Below, piece after piece: positions 53,851 through 63,270 of a stretch of 64,000 nt of DNA; position 1 is the first letter of the stretch; each line of letters begins with the position of its first letter. This DNA is from Candidatus Aalborgicola bjergmarkensis (GTDB lineage: Bacteria; Pseudomonadota; Gammaproteobacteria; Burkholderiales; Burkholderiaceae_C): assembly GCA_016708725.1 (NCBI GenBank), contig JADJFE010000034.1, forward strand, positions 1 through 64,000. The letters run 5' to 3'. The notes under the pieces were generated by a model that was given only the letters and a program-made list of their open reading frames with translations, did no database searches and was not told where the DNA came from. The translations under genes and the position numbers were made by a program.

Positions 53851-54654
53851 ATGAAGCCGATTACCGACCCCGAACTGGCCCAGTTTCAACGTTTCATCTT
53901 TGACAAAGCCGGCATTACCATGTCGGCGCAAAAAAAAGCGCTGGTGATGGGGCGACTGGCCAGGCGTCTGGAGTTTCACTCGCTGGAAACTTTTAGTCAG
54001 TATTTTCATTTGTTGACTTCAGGTCACCATGCGGATGAGGTGCAGATCGCTATTGATTTGCTGACTACCAATGAAACCTATTTTTTCCGCGAGATGAAGC
54101 ATTTCGACTTCCTGCGCGAAAAGGCTCTGGCGGCTCGCAGTCGGAGTGAATCGTTTCGTGTCTGGAGTGCTGCCAGTTCCAGTGGTGAGGAAGCCTATAG
54201 TCTGGCCATGGTGCTGGCAGACTGCCTGGAGACCACGCCATGGGAGGTCCTGGGCACCGACATCAGCACGCGGGTGCTGCACAGTGCGGCCCAAGCCCTG
54301 TACCCCATGGAGCGTGGTCGCCATATTCCACAGAATTACTTGCGTCGTTTCTGCCTCAAAGGCTCAGGGGAGCATGAGGGCAAGTTTCTGGTTGAGCGCA
54401 ATTTGCGCAGCCGGGTGCAGTTTCGGCAGTTGAACCTGAATGTGGCACTTCCCAGCATAGGGAGTTTTGATATGATTTTTTTGCGTAACGTGATGATTTA
54501 TTTCAGTGACGAAACCAAACGCGACGTAGTGGAGCGTGTCATTACGGCGCTCAAACCCGACGGGTATTTATGCATTGGCCACTCGGAGAGTCTGCACAAG
54601 ATCACGGAGTCCGTGCAGCAGGTTGCCCCTTCTGTTTTCCGCAAAGCACAATAG
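53851..54654 (+). CDS. cheR: Chemotaxis methyltransferase CheR
   Basis: The 267-residue enzyme methylates receptor glutamates with S-adenosylmethionine. The N-terminal helical domain includes MSAQKKALVMGRLARRLEFH; the catalytic domain has NETYFFREMKHFDFLRE, SAASSSGEEAYSLAMVLADC (AdoMet-binding), VLGTDISTRVL and DMIFLRNVMIYF. TAAGGAACC precedes the ATG. The stop codon lies within a short AGCACAAT repeat (54645-54668). It precedes cheD and cheB. Confidence 0.94.
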   Translation: MKPITDPELAQFQRFIFDKAGITMSAQKKALVMGRLARRLEFHSLETFSQYFHLLTSGHHADEVQIAIDLLTTNETYFFREMKHFDFLREKALAARSRSESFRVWSAASSSGEEAYSLAMVLADCLETTPWEVLGTDISTRVLHSAAQALYPMERGRHIPQNYLRRFCLKGSGEHEGKFLVERNLRSRVQFRQLNLNVALPSIGSFDMIFLRNVMIYFSDETKRDVVERVITALKPDGYLCIGHSESLHKITESVQQVAPSVFRKAQ

Positions 54655-54682
54655 CACAATAGCACATTGATTCTGGTTTGAC

Positions 54683-55204
54683 ATGCACCGACTGGACGGT
54701 TTAATTGACATCTTTTTGCAGCCTGGAGAATTCTTCGTGGCGGATGGGGATTACCAAATGCGTACCATGCTGGGGTCGTGCATCTCGATTACGCTGTGGC
54801 ATCCTTCCAAACGTGTAGGTGCCATGTCGCATTTTTTGTTACCCACACGGGGCGCGCATGAACCTACGGGGGAGCTTGATGGACGTTATGGCGATGAGGC
54901 TATGCAACTGATGCTGACACAACTCAAACTGTTCGGTATTGCGCCCAGTCAGTGCCAAGGCAAGATATTTGGTGGTGGCAACATGTTCCCTGACCACATA
55001 AGACCGGGTGCGAGCAGTGTGGGACAACGCAACGGAGAGGCTGCACTGGAGCTTCTTAATGCTTACGGTGTACCCATTGTTTCGGAGAGTTTGTTCGGAG
55101 TTGGGCATCGGCAGATTATTTTTGATGTCAGTACGGGCGATGTGTGGTGCCAGCAAATTCCACCAGGCCTGCAAGGACAAGAACCCGATGGAGATATGGT
55201 ATGA
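54683..55204 (+). CDS. cheD: Chemoreceptor glutamine deamidase CheD
   Basis: The 173-residue protein has catalytic Cys33 (MLGSCISITLWHP), His50 (GAMSHFLLPTRG) and the GKIFGGGNMF block with the Thr/Gly-rich loop slightly altered from the usual form. It converts receptor glutamines to glutamates and can stimulate receptors. Its TGA overlaps the cheB start. Confidence 0.93.
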   Translation: MHRLDGLIDIFLQPGEFFVADGDYQMRTMLGSCISITLWHPSKRVGAMSHFLLPTRGAHEPTGELDGRYGDEAMQLMLTQLKLFGIAPSQCQGKIFGGGNMFPDHIRPGASSVGQRNGEAALELLNAYGVPIVSESLFGVGHRQIIFDVSTGDVWCQQIPPGLQGQEPDGDMV

Positions 55205-56280
55205 CGCGCATCAAGGTAATGGTGGTGGATGACTCGGCCGTGGTGCGGCAGGTTATGACTGGTCTTCTGGAAGAGGACCCGGATATCGAGGTCATTGCTG
55301 CTGTAGCCGATCCGATTCTGGCAATGGCCCGATTGAAGGTTCAATGGCCCGATGTGTTTGTTCTGGATGTGGAAATGCCACGCATGGATGGCATCACTTT
55401 TTTAAAACGCATCATGTCCGAGCGGCCAACGCCTGTGGTCATCTGTTCCACCTTGGCAGCTTCGGGTGCCAAAACATCCATTGAAGCCTTGTCAGCCGGT
55501 GCGGTGGCCATCATCACCAAGCCGACGATTGGTTTGAAGCAGTTTCTGGTCGATGCTTCGGACGATTTGGTGACTGCCGTCAAGGCGGCATCCAAAGCCA
55601 ACGTGAAACACGCCAAGCGGTCTTCCGCGCCACAGCCCGTGGTCAAGGAAAAATTTACCGCTGACGTGATCATGTCAGCCGCCGACAAGCATACGGCCAT
55701 GACCCAGACCACCGAGCGTGTAGTGGCCCTGGGAACATCCACCGGAGGCACGCAGGCGCTCGAAGAAGTGCTGGTCAGCTTGCCGCGTGTGACGCCCGGC
55801 ATTGTGATTGTGCAGCACATGCCGGAAAAGTTCACGGCTGAGTTTGCCAAACGCCTCAACAGTCTGTGTGAGATGGAGGTGCGTGAGGCACAGAACAATG
55901 ATCGTGTCATACCGGGGCGTGCCTTGATCGCGCCGGGGGGAAAGCACATGCTGCTGCGCCGCACGGGGGCGCAGTATTACGTGGAAGTCATGGACGGTCC
56001 CTTGGTGAATCGGCACCGGCCCTCGGTCGATGTGTTGTTCCGTTCAGTCTCCAAATGTGCGGGTGCCAATGCCTTGGGTGTCATCATGACGGGCATGGGC
56101 GACGATGGTGCTGCGGGCCTGGCCGAGATGCGTACTGCGGGTGCGCGCACGCTGGCGCAAGATGAGGACAGCTGTATCGTTTTTGGTATGCCCAAGGAGG
56201 CTATCAAGCGCGGTGGTGTCGAAAGAGTCGTGCCTTTGAGTGCCATCGGGCGCGAAATCATGACGCAGTTACACATGTAA
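55201..56280 (+). CDS. cheB: Chemotaxis methylesterase/response regulator CheB
   Basis: The 359-residue protein has a receiver with Asp10/Asp11 and Asp56 (VFVLDVEMPRMDGITFLKR) and a methylesterase domain with the catalytic Ser in ALGTSTGGTQALEEVL, His in IVIVQHMPEKFTAEFAKRL and Asp in MTGMGDDGAAGLAEMR. It removes methyl groups added by CheR after phosphorylation by CheA. ATG 55201 overlaps cheD; the longer in-frame GTG at 55144 lies inside cheD. It is the last gene of the operon and converges with the gene at 56336. Confidence 0.95.
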   Translation: MTRIKVMVVDDSAVVRQVMTGLLEEDPDIEVIAAVADPILAMARLKVQWPDVFVLDVEMPRMDGITFLKRIMSERPTPVVICSTLAASGAKTSIEALSAGAVAIITKPTIGLKQFLVDASDDLVTAVKAASKANVKHAKRSSAPQPVVKEKFTADVIMSAADKHTAMTQTTERVVALGTSTGGTQALEEVLVSLPRVTPGIVIVQHMPEKFTAEFAKRLNSLCEMEVREAQNNDRVIPGRALIAPGGKHMLLRRTGAQYYVEVMDGPLVNRHRPSVDVLFRSVSKCAGANALGVIMTGMGDDGAAGLAEMRTAGARTLAQDEDSCIVFGMPKEAIKRGGVERVVPLSAIGREIMTQLHM

Positions 56281-56335
56281 TCAGGCTGTAGACCCCATGG
56301 AATGTGCGGGTTCAGCTATTAAAAGTGCAGCGCCA

Positions 56336-57415
56336 TCAATACGGTGGCAGCAAGCGGCGCAATCCGTGCAGGAGGACCACCGTGGTGAACAGGATGCCGC
56401 GCGGAAACAGCCAGGGCGAGAACCGTGTATTGACCGCTGGAGGCTCTTGTTCCGGGCTGTTCGGCTGCGGCGAATCGCAGGCCGCCAGCCCGGTGGCAAG
56501 CTCTCGCATATAGCCTGTGCTGTGTGGCCAGTCGGTCAGATGCTTGAGCCAGGTTTGCGGGATACCGTCGGTGCCGCTGGTGGCACCTGCCAGTGCCCCG
56601 GCGATGGCGGCCACGGTGTCCACGTCGCCCCCGGCTTGCGTAATGGTTTCGATGGTGGCGCGGTAGTCGCCAAAGTGGTGGTACCAGGCCAGCAGGGCGA
56701 AGGGAACGCTGTGCAATACGTAGCCAGAAATGCCTTGTCGGGTGCCAAATTGTTTCAAGGCGAAGCCCATCGGATCGGGGGAGGTGCATGCCGCGCGCAT
56801 GCCATCGACCACCTTTTGCCAGGACGTATCGGCCGAGACGCTGGCGAGCAAGGCCATAAATGTCTCCACGTCTGGTTTTTGTTTCCATAAACCGGCTACC
56901 AGTTGCGCGGCCACTTCCGCCACGGCCAATGCGCCAACGAAGGCTTTGGGGTCGGTGTGTGTCAGCAGGGTCGAGGCATGCACGTGCGCGCGGCGGCGTT
57001 TGGTATCGTGACTCCAGGTGGCACCGATGATGGCGCTACGCATGCTGGGGCCGTTGCCAGCGGAGAACACCCCGCTGCGTCGCATTCCCAGCCAGAGTCG
57101 CAGAATACCGCGCAGCGTTGCCAATCCGATACCAGCTGGCAGACACAAAAACCACAACCGAAACCTCCAGGCAAGGCAGGCGCGGAATTTCTCCACATCG
57201 CCCCCGCCGCGTAGCATGGCTTGTGCCACGAATACCGAGTGGTCGGTGTCGTCACTCACCATGCCATACCCCAGCAAGAAGCGCTGCTCCAGTGGCAGAC
57301 GCGCAAAACGCCGTGCCCGTCGCGTGGACATGCCTTCATAGGGCAGGCCGATGGCATCGCCAACAGCGCACCCTAAAAGGCAGCCCTCGATCAGTTGCAA
57401 ACGGGTGGTGTGCAT
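56336..57415 (-). CDS. ADP-ribosylglycohydrolase-like protein
   Basis: The 359-residue protein has the DraG/ARH metal-site motifs: GCLLGCAVGDAIGLPYEG, YGMVSDDTDHSVFVAQAM, GNGPSMRSAIIGA and ITQAGGDVDTVAAIAGALAG. It should remove ADP-ribose from a modified molecule; the target is unknown. The last 25 residues (WLFPRGILFTTVVLLHGLRR) are hydrophobic and may anchor it. It runs opposite to cheB, and no ADP-ribosyltransferase or nitrogenase gene lies nearby, so a DraG role is not implied. Confidence 0.85.
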   Translation of the reverse strand: MHTTRLQLIEGCLLGCAVGDAIGLPYEGMSTRRARRFARLPLEQRFLLGYGMVSDDTDHSVFVAQAMLRGGGDVEKFRACLAWRFRLWFLCLPAGIGLATLRGILRLWLGMRRSGVFSAGNGPSMRSAIIGATWSHDTKRRRAHVHASTLLTHTDPKAFVGALAVAEVAAQLVAGLWKQKPDVETFMALLASVSADTSWQKVVDGMRAACTSPDPMGFALKQFGTRQGISGYVLHSVPFALLAWYHHFGDYRATIETITQAGGDVDTVAAIAGALAGATSGTDGIPQTWLKHLTDWPHSTGYMRELATGLAACDSPQPNSPEQEPPAVNTRFSPWLFPRGILFTTVVLLHGLRRLLPPY

Positions 57416-57439
57416 GTTTGGAGATAAAAACAGTGTGTA

Positions 57440-59074
57440 CTAATGCAGCCGGAATACATCGGCGGTTCGTACCAGGTCATGGCCTTTTTCTTCCAGGATG
57501 TGTGCGGCCAACGCGGCCTGGGTGGCAAGCGGTACGTTTTGTTGGGTGGCTGCATCCAGTTTCACTACGAGTTCGGCCACACGGTTGATGGCAATGCCTT
57601 GCTCTTTGGATGCATGCGAGATTTCGCCCATCAGGTCACAAACCCGTTGCACGGCCGCGATGGAGGCGTCGATGGTTTCGCGCGCATCGGTGACTTGCAA
57701 TAACCCGTTTTCCACCTGGTGCACGGAATCCTCAATCAGAGCTTTGATTTCCTTGGCGGCGGCCGCACTGCGCTTGGCCAGGCTGCGCACTTCGCTGGCA
57801 ACGACGGCAAAACCGCGCCCCTGCTCACCCGCACGCGCTGCCTCAACAGCGGCATTGAGAGCCAGGATATTGGTTTGAAAGGCAATGCCATCAATCACGC
57901 CAATGATGTCGGTGATCTTGCGCGAGCTGCCGGCAATGGATTCCATGGTGCCCACCACATTGCCGATGGCGTCGCCACCATGGGCAACGACGCTTCCTGC
58001 TTCTTGCATCAGCTTGTTGGCATTCATGGCATTGTCGAGATTTTGTTTGACGGTGGCAGAAACTTCCTCCATGTTGGAGGCCGTTTCCTGCAGCGAAGCT
58101 GCCTGCTCGGTGGTGCGTTCGGCCAGTGCATCGTTACCCTGACTGATTTCCCGTGCCTCGGCACGCACCGCATGGGCGCTACCCATCACCGTTGTGGCCA
58201 TCGAAGCCAAGGCCTGTTGCATGGCATACAGCGCGTTCATCAGTTGGGCGACTTCATCGTTGCCCCGCCTGTCAATGCGGTTGGCCAGATAACCGGCTGC
58301 GATTTGCTTGGCAATGGACACCGCTTCGTTGATAGGGGAAGTGATGTTACGCTGCAGACGCCAGCCCAGACCTATGAACAGCCCTATGCCCGCGAACATC
58401 AATAGCAGGCTGCCATTGCGTGCGCTGGCGTAGGCCGCTGCAATATCTTCTTGCGCCTTCTTGTTTTCCACCAAAGCCTGGGCCTGTTGGTTGCTCTGGT
58501 GCAGGCTCCACAGTCCGAAACCGCCAACCAGGACAAGCGCTAGTATTGCCGATGCCAGCAAGCCCATCAGCCGACCTTGAATGCCTGGATGCAGCAGTGT
58601 GTCAAACCATCCCAACAGACCGGTGCGCACGACCTGCCCAGACCTGATTTGCAAACCAGCGGCCCTGCCGGTGCGAAAGCGTTGGTACATTGCCTCGCTT
58701 GCATCAATGGCCTCGCGCGCGAGTTTCATACGTACCGAGGCATAACCAACGATACGTCCGTTTTCCCACATCGGGGAAGCGTTGGCCAGTACCCAGTAGA
58801 AGTCACCATTCTTGCGCCGGTTCTTGACCATGCCGGTCCAGGTGCGTCCAGCCTGGAGGTTTTGCCACATGTCGGCGTAGGCTTGTACGGGCATGTCAGG
58901 ATGGCGCACGATGTTGTGCGGTTGCCCTAGTAGCTCTTCTTCGGTGAAACCGCTGGCTTCGATGAAATCGGCGTTGGCGAAAGTGATTTTGCCCTTGAGG
59001 TCGGTGCGCGAAATAGGCGATTGGTCATCGCGTAGCACGTACTCATTTTTGGAGACCGGTTGGTTGTTTCGCAT
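57440..59074 (-). CDS. Aer-like PAS-domain methyl-accepting protein
   Basis: The 544-residue protein has an N-terminal PAS domain (GKITFANADFIEASGFTEEE, NIVRHPDMPVQAYADMW, GMVKNRRKNGDFYWVLANAS), typical of Aer-type FAD-binding redox sensors. Two transmembrane segments at about 168-190 and 222-240 bracket a short loop. A HAMP and a signalling domain follow with IAFQTNILALNAAVEAARAG. The signalling domain is of a different subtype from the three receptors in the operon. The conserved PAS and lack of a periplasmic sensor suggest an internal redox or oxygen signal. Confidence 0.92.
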   Translation of the reverse strand: MRNNQPVSKNEYVLRDDQSPISRTDLKGKITFANADFIEASGFTEEELLGQPHNIVRHPDMPVQAYADMWQNLQAGRTWTGMVKNRRKNGDFYWVLANASPMWENGRIVGYASVRMKLAREAIDASEAMYQRFRTGRAAGLQIRSGQVVRTGLLGWFDTLLHPGIQGRLMGLLASAILALVLVGGFGLWSLHQSNQQAQALVENKKAQEDIAAAYASARNGSLLLMFAGIGLFIGLGWRLQRNITSPINEAVSIAKQIAAGYLANRIDRRGNDEVAQLMNALYAMQQALASMATTVMGSAHAVRAEAREISQGNDALAERTTEQAASLQETASNMEEVSATVKQNLDNAMNANKLMQEAGSVVAHGGDAIGNVVGTMESIAGSSRKITDIIGVIDGIAFQTNILALNAAVEAARAGEQGRGFAVVASEVRSLAKRSAAAAKEIKALIEDSVHQVENGLLQVTDARETIDASIAAVQRVCDLMGEISHASKEQGIAINRVAELVVKLDAATQQNVPLATQAALAAHILEEKGHDLVRTADVFRLH

Positions 59075-59145
59075 GGCATTGGGCGCTGAAAAGCACTATG
59101 AACGCGCTATTGTCAACGATTTGGCGCGCCTGGCCTGTGCGGGGA

Positions 59146-59814
59146 TCAGGCGTAGGTGATCCAGGATGCGTACTGCGGGGCGTCCAGGTGTGGCAGGGTG
59201 TTGTAAGTCAGCAGCGTGTGGCGCCTGGGACTGAAGGTGAATTCGGTGACCGAACTATTGCGAATGTGCATGTTCAATTCGACCGTGGCCTCGGTAGACG
59301 CACCCAGAATGTGCCCCACTGCTGCGGAAATGGGGCCGCCACTGCTGATGATGAGCACATTGCCGCTGTATTGCCAGCGCACATGATCCAGGGCTGACGT
59401 GATGCCGCGTACAAACTCGGCGTAACTCGGCATTCCTTCGGGTTGGATCGCACCCCGCATCCACTGCGTCAGCCCCTGGCGCAGCAGGCGGAAATGGTGT
59501 TTGTACAACTCGGGCGAGTCCGGTGTTTTGAGTTCCTGGGGGGCAATGGCGGTAATGATCGCCTGGCCGTTGTATTCGTCCAACCCTGACCACGTGTTTG
59601 CGTGCAGGTTTTGGCCAGAGCCTTGCGCGATCCCGAGCCAAGTTTGTACATGGCGTTTGAGTGTGCCGGTGAAAACGGCTTCAAAGCCCACGCCACGCGC
59701 GGCAAAGTATTCTCCCAGGCGCACGCTTTGTTGCGTGCCCAGTTCGCTCAATTTGTCGTAATCTGCAGCTCCAAAAGAAGCCTGCCCGTGACGCACCAGA
59801 TAGATAGTTCCCAT
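59146..59814 (-). CDS. Histidine phosphatase family protein
   Basis: The 222-residue protein starts with the catalytic motif IYLVRHGQASFG (phospho-His9) and has a later His block, LIISSGGPISAAVGHILG; the usual second SHGG-type His is replaced by SSGG, which is unusual and may lower activity. Similar proteins are phosphoglycerate mutase-like phosphatases of unknown substrate. It lies 71 bases upstream of the Aer-like gene on the same strand and could share its transcript. Confidence 0.85.
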   Translation of the reverse strand: MGTIYLVRHGQASFGAADYDKLSELGTQQSVRLGEYFAARGVGFEAVFTGTLKRHVQTWLGIAQGSGQNLHANTWSGLDEYNGQAIITAIAPQELKTPDSPELYKHHFRLLRQGLTQWMRGAIQPEGMPSYAEFVRGITSALDHVRWQYSGNVLIISSGGPISAAVGHILGASTEATVELNMHIRNSSVTEFTFSPRRHTLLTYNTLPHLDAPQYASWITYA

Positions 59815-59973
59815 ACCGCGAATCTAAACCAGAAAGACAATCAATGCTTGTAAAACAGGGGACATGTAGCAATGGAGTGCTATATTCAGCCCCTTGCGCT
59901 AACCATGCCGGATTTTCGTTTCAAAGTACAGTACGGGCGTGGTTTGGATAAATTTTAGAAAGAGACAAAAGAC

Positions 59974-62724
59974 ATGTCATTTATCACCAGCAGCATTGTC
60001 CGACTGTTTAATGCCATTGTGCTGTTTAGCATCGTGTTGGGACTTGCGGCATTTACCTTGGTCATCGGATATTACAACTATGACGTATCCATGACCGATC
60101 TGACCAACAAGGCCAAGAATACGGGCGATCTGGCATCCATCAGTCTGGGGGAGTCCCTGTGGAACTATGACGATGCGGGTATGCAGGGCATTTTTACCGC
60201 CATCTTGCTGGATAAGGATGTGGTTGCCATCCGGGTCATGCGGGGGGATGAAAATACCGCCAGTGCGGAAAAATTTCGCGATGATGTGAGCAAAATCCCG
60301 TTTGTTGACTTGCTCAAGAACCCAGCCTACATTGCAACCGCCGCGCCGATCATGCGCGAAGGCAAGCAGATTGCCCGTGTTCAAATTCTGACATCGACGG
60401 AAAAAGTCAAAGAAAACATCCGCTACACCACGATGCTGATCTCGGCCTTTGCCGTAGGATTTGTGGTGTTGCTCTCAGGCATGATCTGGATTCTGGGAAC
60501 GCGCATCATCAAACGGCCAATCGAGGCCTTGCGTGAAAGTGCTGACCACTTGGCAGACGGCAACCTGAACCAGGAAATCAACGTAGACCGCCACGACGAG
60601 CTGGGTAGCCTTGCTATCAGCTTTGACAAGATGCGCAATGCCATCCGCAAAAAACTTGCCGACCTGTCCGTATTGAACCAGACCGGCGAGAAGCTGGCAG
60701 GCATTCATGACCAGACCGAGGCGTTGGAGGCTGCCATCAAGGTGATGAGTGAACAAACCCAGGTTGACCGGGGTTCCATTTATCTGCTTGACAAGCAGAA
60801 GAACCTTACGCTGCATGCCTACTATCCTGAGTTGAACGAACACGTGAGCGATTTTCCCAAGGCGTTCAAATTCTCCGAGGGTATTGCCGGCCAGGTGGCG
60901 GCGTCGGGCACTATTTCCTTCGTGCCGGATGTCTCAAAAATGCCGGGGTATGTGGCCCCTGCCAGTCCCGAGCAACCCAAAGCCTTGCTGTGCGTGCCGA
61001 TGATGGATGACAAAGAGGTGTTTGGTGTCATGAATTTTATCGGCAAGGTCGGCAAAGTGCGCTTTACCGAGGAGGACGAAGGCTTTGCCCTGACTATTGC
61101 CCGCATGGCCGTGATTACGACCAAAAATATCCAGATGCTCGAAGTCATCGAGGAACAGAATCGCACCCTGGAAGAGCGGATTCTGGTGCGTACTTCCGAG
61201 CTGCGGCAAAAAACGAACGATGTCAACGCCATGTTGCAAAACATGCGCCAGGGCATTTTCACGATTATCAAGGGTGGTGTCATTCACCCGGAATACTCGG
61301 CCTTTTTGTCCGAGATATTCGAAACCCAGGATATTGCCAATCGGTCTGTGCTGCAGTTCTTGTTTGCCCATAGCAGCATTGGTGGTGATGTGTTCAACCA
61401 GATGGAGGCGACCTTTGACGCCATGATTGGTGAGGACAACATGAACTTCCAGTTCAACTCTCACCTGCTGGTGCATGAATTCACCAAGCATTTTGAGGGG
61501 AATCGTTCCAAGATTCTGGAACTGGACTGGAACCCGGTCGTTGATGTGGATGGCAATATCGAAAAACTGATGGTCACGGTGCGCGATGTCACCGAACTCA
61601 AAGCCCTGCAACAAGAAACCGAAAAGCAGAAAGAAGAACTCGACATCATCGGACAGATTCTTTCTGTTTCCAAAGACAAGCTGCTGGAGTTCATCAGCAG
61701 CTCCAACGAGTTTTTCGACGAAAACCAGACCATCATCACCCAGACGTCAGAAAAGAACAAAAACGTCATCGCCACCCTGTTTCGCAATATGCACACCATC
61801 AAGGGCAACGCGCGCACGTACGGGCTCAGTTATGTTACCGACCGGGTGCATGAGGCGGAAACCACCTACAACCGTTTGCGCTCAGAAAATGATTTCCCCT
61901 GGGATCAAACCCAGTTGCTGGAGGAGTTGGAGGCAGCGCGGGTCTGTGTGCTTCGCTACGAGACCGTTTTCAAGGAAAAACTCTCAGGCTTTGTCAGTGG
62001 CGACGGCATCGACAACTCCGTGCTGGAGCGTATTGCAAAGGCCGTTGATGATGTGAATGAAATGTCGGCCGTTGGCGCGCTCAAGACCTCCGTGAAATTT
62101 GTTCGGGATTCGATCAATACCGCCCGTTCCGAAAGTGTTCATGAGATGCTCAACGGCATCATACGGGGCATCCCCTCCATGGCAAGGCAGCTTGAGAAGG
62201 AAACTCCGGAAATCGCCATCACCGACAACTTTATCCGGGTAAAAAGGGATGTGGTTCCAATGCTGCGCAATGTGTTCATGCACGTTTTCCGCAATTCCCT
62301 GGACCACGGCCTGGAGACCACCGAGCAGCGCATTGCCGCTGGCAAACCAGAGAAGGGGCACATCACACTGGAAACCTCTCTGAGCGAAGACCAGTTGAAC
62401 TTTAGCTTCCACGACGATGGCAAAGGATTGGGGCTCGATATGATTCGCAACAAAGCTGTTGCCAATGGTCAACTGGAGCCCGATAGCGTGGTAAGCGATG
62501 AAGAAATCGCTGAACTGATATTCCTTTCCGGTTTGTCTACCGCTTCCGAAGTCACCAACGTTTCTGGCCGGGGGGTGGGTATGGATGCCATCCGCAAATT
62601 TTTGCAAAAATACCAAGGGGATGTGCAAATCGAATTTACCAGCCCGACGCGCTCCAGAAATGGGTTCAGAGCCTTTCGCATGCTCATCACCTTGCCAGCC
62701 AAATACGCTTTCCAGCGTACTTGA
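59974..62724 (+). CDS. Membrane CheA-like sensor kinase with GAF, Hpt and HATPase domains
   Basis: In the 916-residue protein TM1 is at about 12-33, TM2 at 153-175, then HAMP (IIKRPIEALRESADHLADGN), GAF (about 230-385; MSEQTQVDRGSIYLLDKQKN) and a coiled-coil and PAS-like part. An Hpt domain follows with His in FRNMHTIKGNARTYGLSYV (near 610), and a CheA-type ATPase with VFRNSLDHGLETTEQRIAAG, HDDGKGLGLDMIRNK and TNVSGRGVGMDAIRKFL. Unlike CheA it has no CheW-like domain and no dimerisation motif of the usual kind, and it has no receiver. It probably phosphorylates its own Hpt and a separate regulator. The stop falls in a 9-bp tandem repeat. Confidence 0.85.
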   Translation: MSFITSSIVRLFNAIVLFSIVLGLAAFTLVIGYYNYDVSMTDLTNKAKNTGDLASISLGESLWNYDDAGMQGIFTAILLDKDVVAIRVMRGDENTASAEKFRDDVSKIPFVDLLKNPAYIATAAPIMREGKQIARVQILTSTEKVKENIRYTTMLISAFAVGFVVLLSGMIWILGTRIIKRPIEALRESADHLADGNLNQEINVDRHDELGSLAISFDKMRNAIRKKLADLSVLNQTGEKLAGIHDQTEALEAAIKVMSEQTQVDRGSIYLLDKQKNLTLHAYYPELNEHVSDFPKAFKFSEGIAGQVAASGTISFVPDVSKMPGYVAPASPEQPKALLCVPMMDDKEVFGVMNFIGKVGKVRFTEEDEGFALTIARMAVITTKNIQMLEVIEEQNRTLEERILVRTSELRQKTNDVNAMLQNMRQGIFTIIKGGVIHPEYSAFLSEIFETQDIANRSVLQFLFAHSSIGGDVFNQMEATFDAMIGEDNMNFQFNSHLLVHEFTKHFEGNRSKILELDWNPVVDVDGNIEKLMVTVRDVTELKALQQETEKQKEELDIIGQILSVSKDKLLEFISSSNEFFDENQTIITQTSEKNKNVIATLFRNMHTIKGNARTYGLSYVTDRVHEAETTYNRLRSENDFPWDQTQLLEELEAARVCVLRYETVFKEKLSGFVSGDGIDNSVLERIAKAVDDVNEMSAVGALKTSVKFVRDSINTARSESVHEMLNGIIRGIPSMARQLEKETPEIAITDNFIRVKRDVVPMLRNVFMHVFRNSLDHGLETTEQRIAAGKPEKGHITLETSLSEDQLNFSFHDDGKGLGLDMIRNKAVANGQLEPDSVVSDEEIAELIFLSGLSTASEVTNVSGRGVGMDAIRKFLQKYQGDVQIEFTSPTRSRNGFRAFRMLITLPAKYAFQRT

Positions 62725-62751
62725 CGCACTTGGCGCACCTGACGTACTTGA
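62716..62751 (+). repeat. Four tandem 9-bp units at a gene junction
   Basis: CGTACTTGA, CGCACTTGG, CGCACCTGA and CGTACTTGA lie head to tail. The first contains the stop of the kinase gene and the rest fill the gap before the next ATG at 62755. Unit changes would alter the distance between the genes. Confidence 0.7.
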
Positions 62752-62754
62752 ACC

Positions 62755-63270
62755 ATGGCAGCAGAAGTAGCCTTCGAGATGCAGCGACTGGTGCATGCGC
62801 CCCGGCCTCTGGTGTGGCAGGCATACACGGCCCTGGAGCCGCTGTTGGAATGGTTCGGGCCTAGCGGTTTCACGGTGCCGCACAGCAACATGGATTTGCG
62901 CCCAGGTGGTAGTTTTCACTACTGTCTGCGTGGCCCCACAGGGCTGGAAATCTGGGGAAAATGGAACTTTGTGGATTTGCGAGAGCCGGAATACCTGGAG
63001 GTGATCATCGGGTTTTCCGACGCAAAAGGTCGCCTGACACGCCACCCGATGGAGTCAACGTGGCCTTTGCAGACGCTTTCATGCACCACATTGCGCGAGC
63101 AGGGTGATGATGGTATGGGTACGGAAATCACCATTCGCTGGGAACCCTGGCAGGCCACACAGGCCGAAATCGCCGCTTTTGTTGCGAGTCATGCAGCCAT
63201 GCAACAGGGCTGCAACGACACATTTGCCCACCTTGATGCCTATTTGGCGATGAAAAAACAGGTTGTATGA
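62755..63270 (+). CDS. SRPBCC/AHSA1-like protein
   Basis: The 171-residue protein has the pattern of activator of Hsp90 ATPase homology 1-like/START-fold proteins: MQRLVHAPRPLVWQAYTALE, LLEWFGPSGF, MDLRPGGSFHYCLRG and IWGKWNFVDLREPEYLEVII. Such proteins bind hydrophobic small molecules, but no ligand can be named. No strong ribosome site is visible because the tandem repeat fills the space upstream. Its stop overlaps the pgpA start (ATGA). Confidence 0.85.
   Translation: MAAEVAFEMQRLVHAPRPLVWQAYTALEPLLEWFGPSGFTVPHSNMDLRPGGSFHYCLRGPTGLEIWGKWNFVDLREPEYLEVIIGFSDAKGRLTRHPMESTWPLQTLSCTTLREQGDDGMGTEITIRWEPWQATQAEIAAFVASHAAMQQGCNDTFAHLDAYLAMKKQVV

Noticed and set aside
56336..57415. ADP-ribosylglycohydrolase as an antidote to the RES toxin
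   Set aside because: The genes are 25 kb apart with a complete antitoxin next to the toxin; chemistry of this RES protein is unknown, so the link is only speculation.
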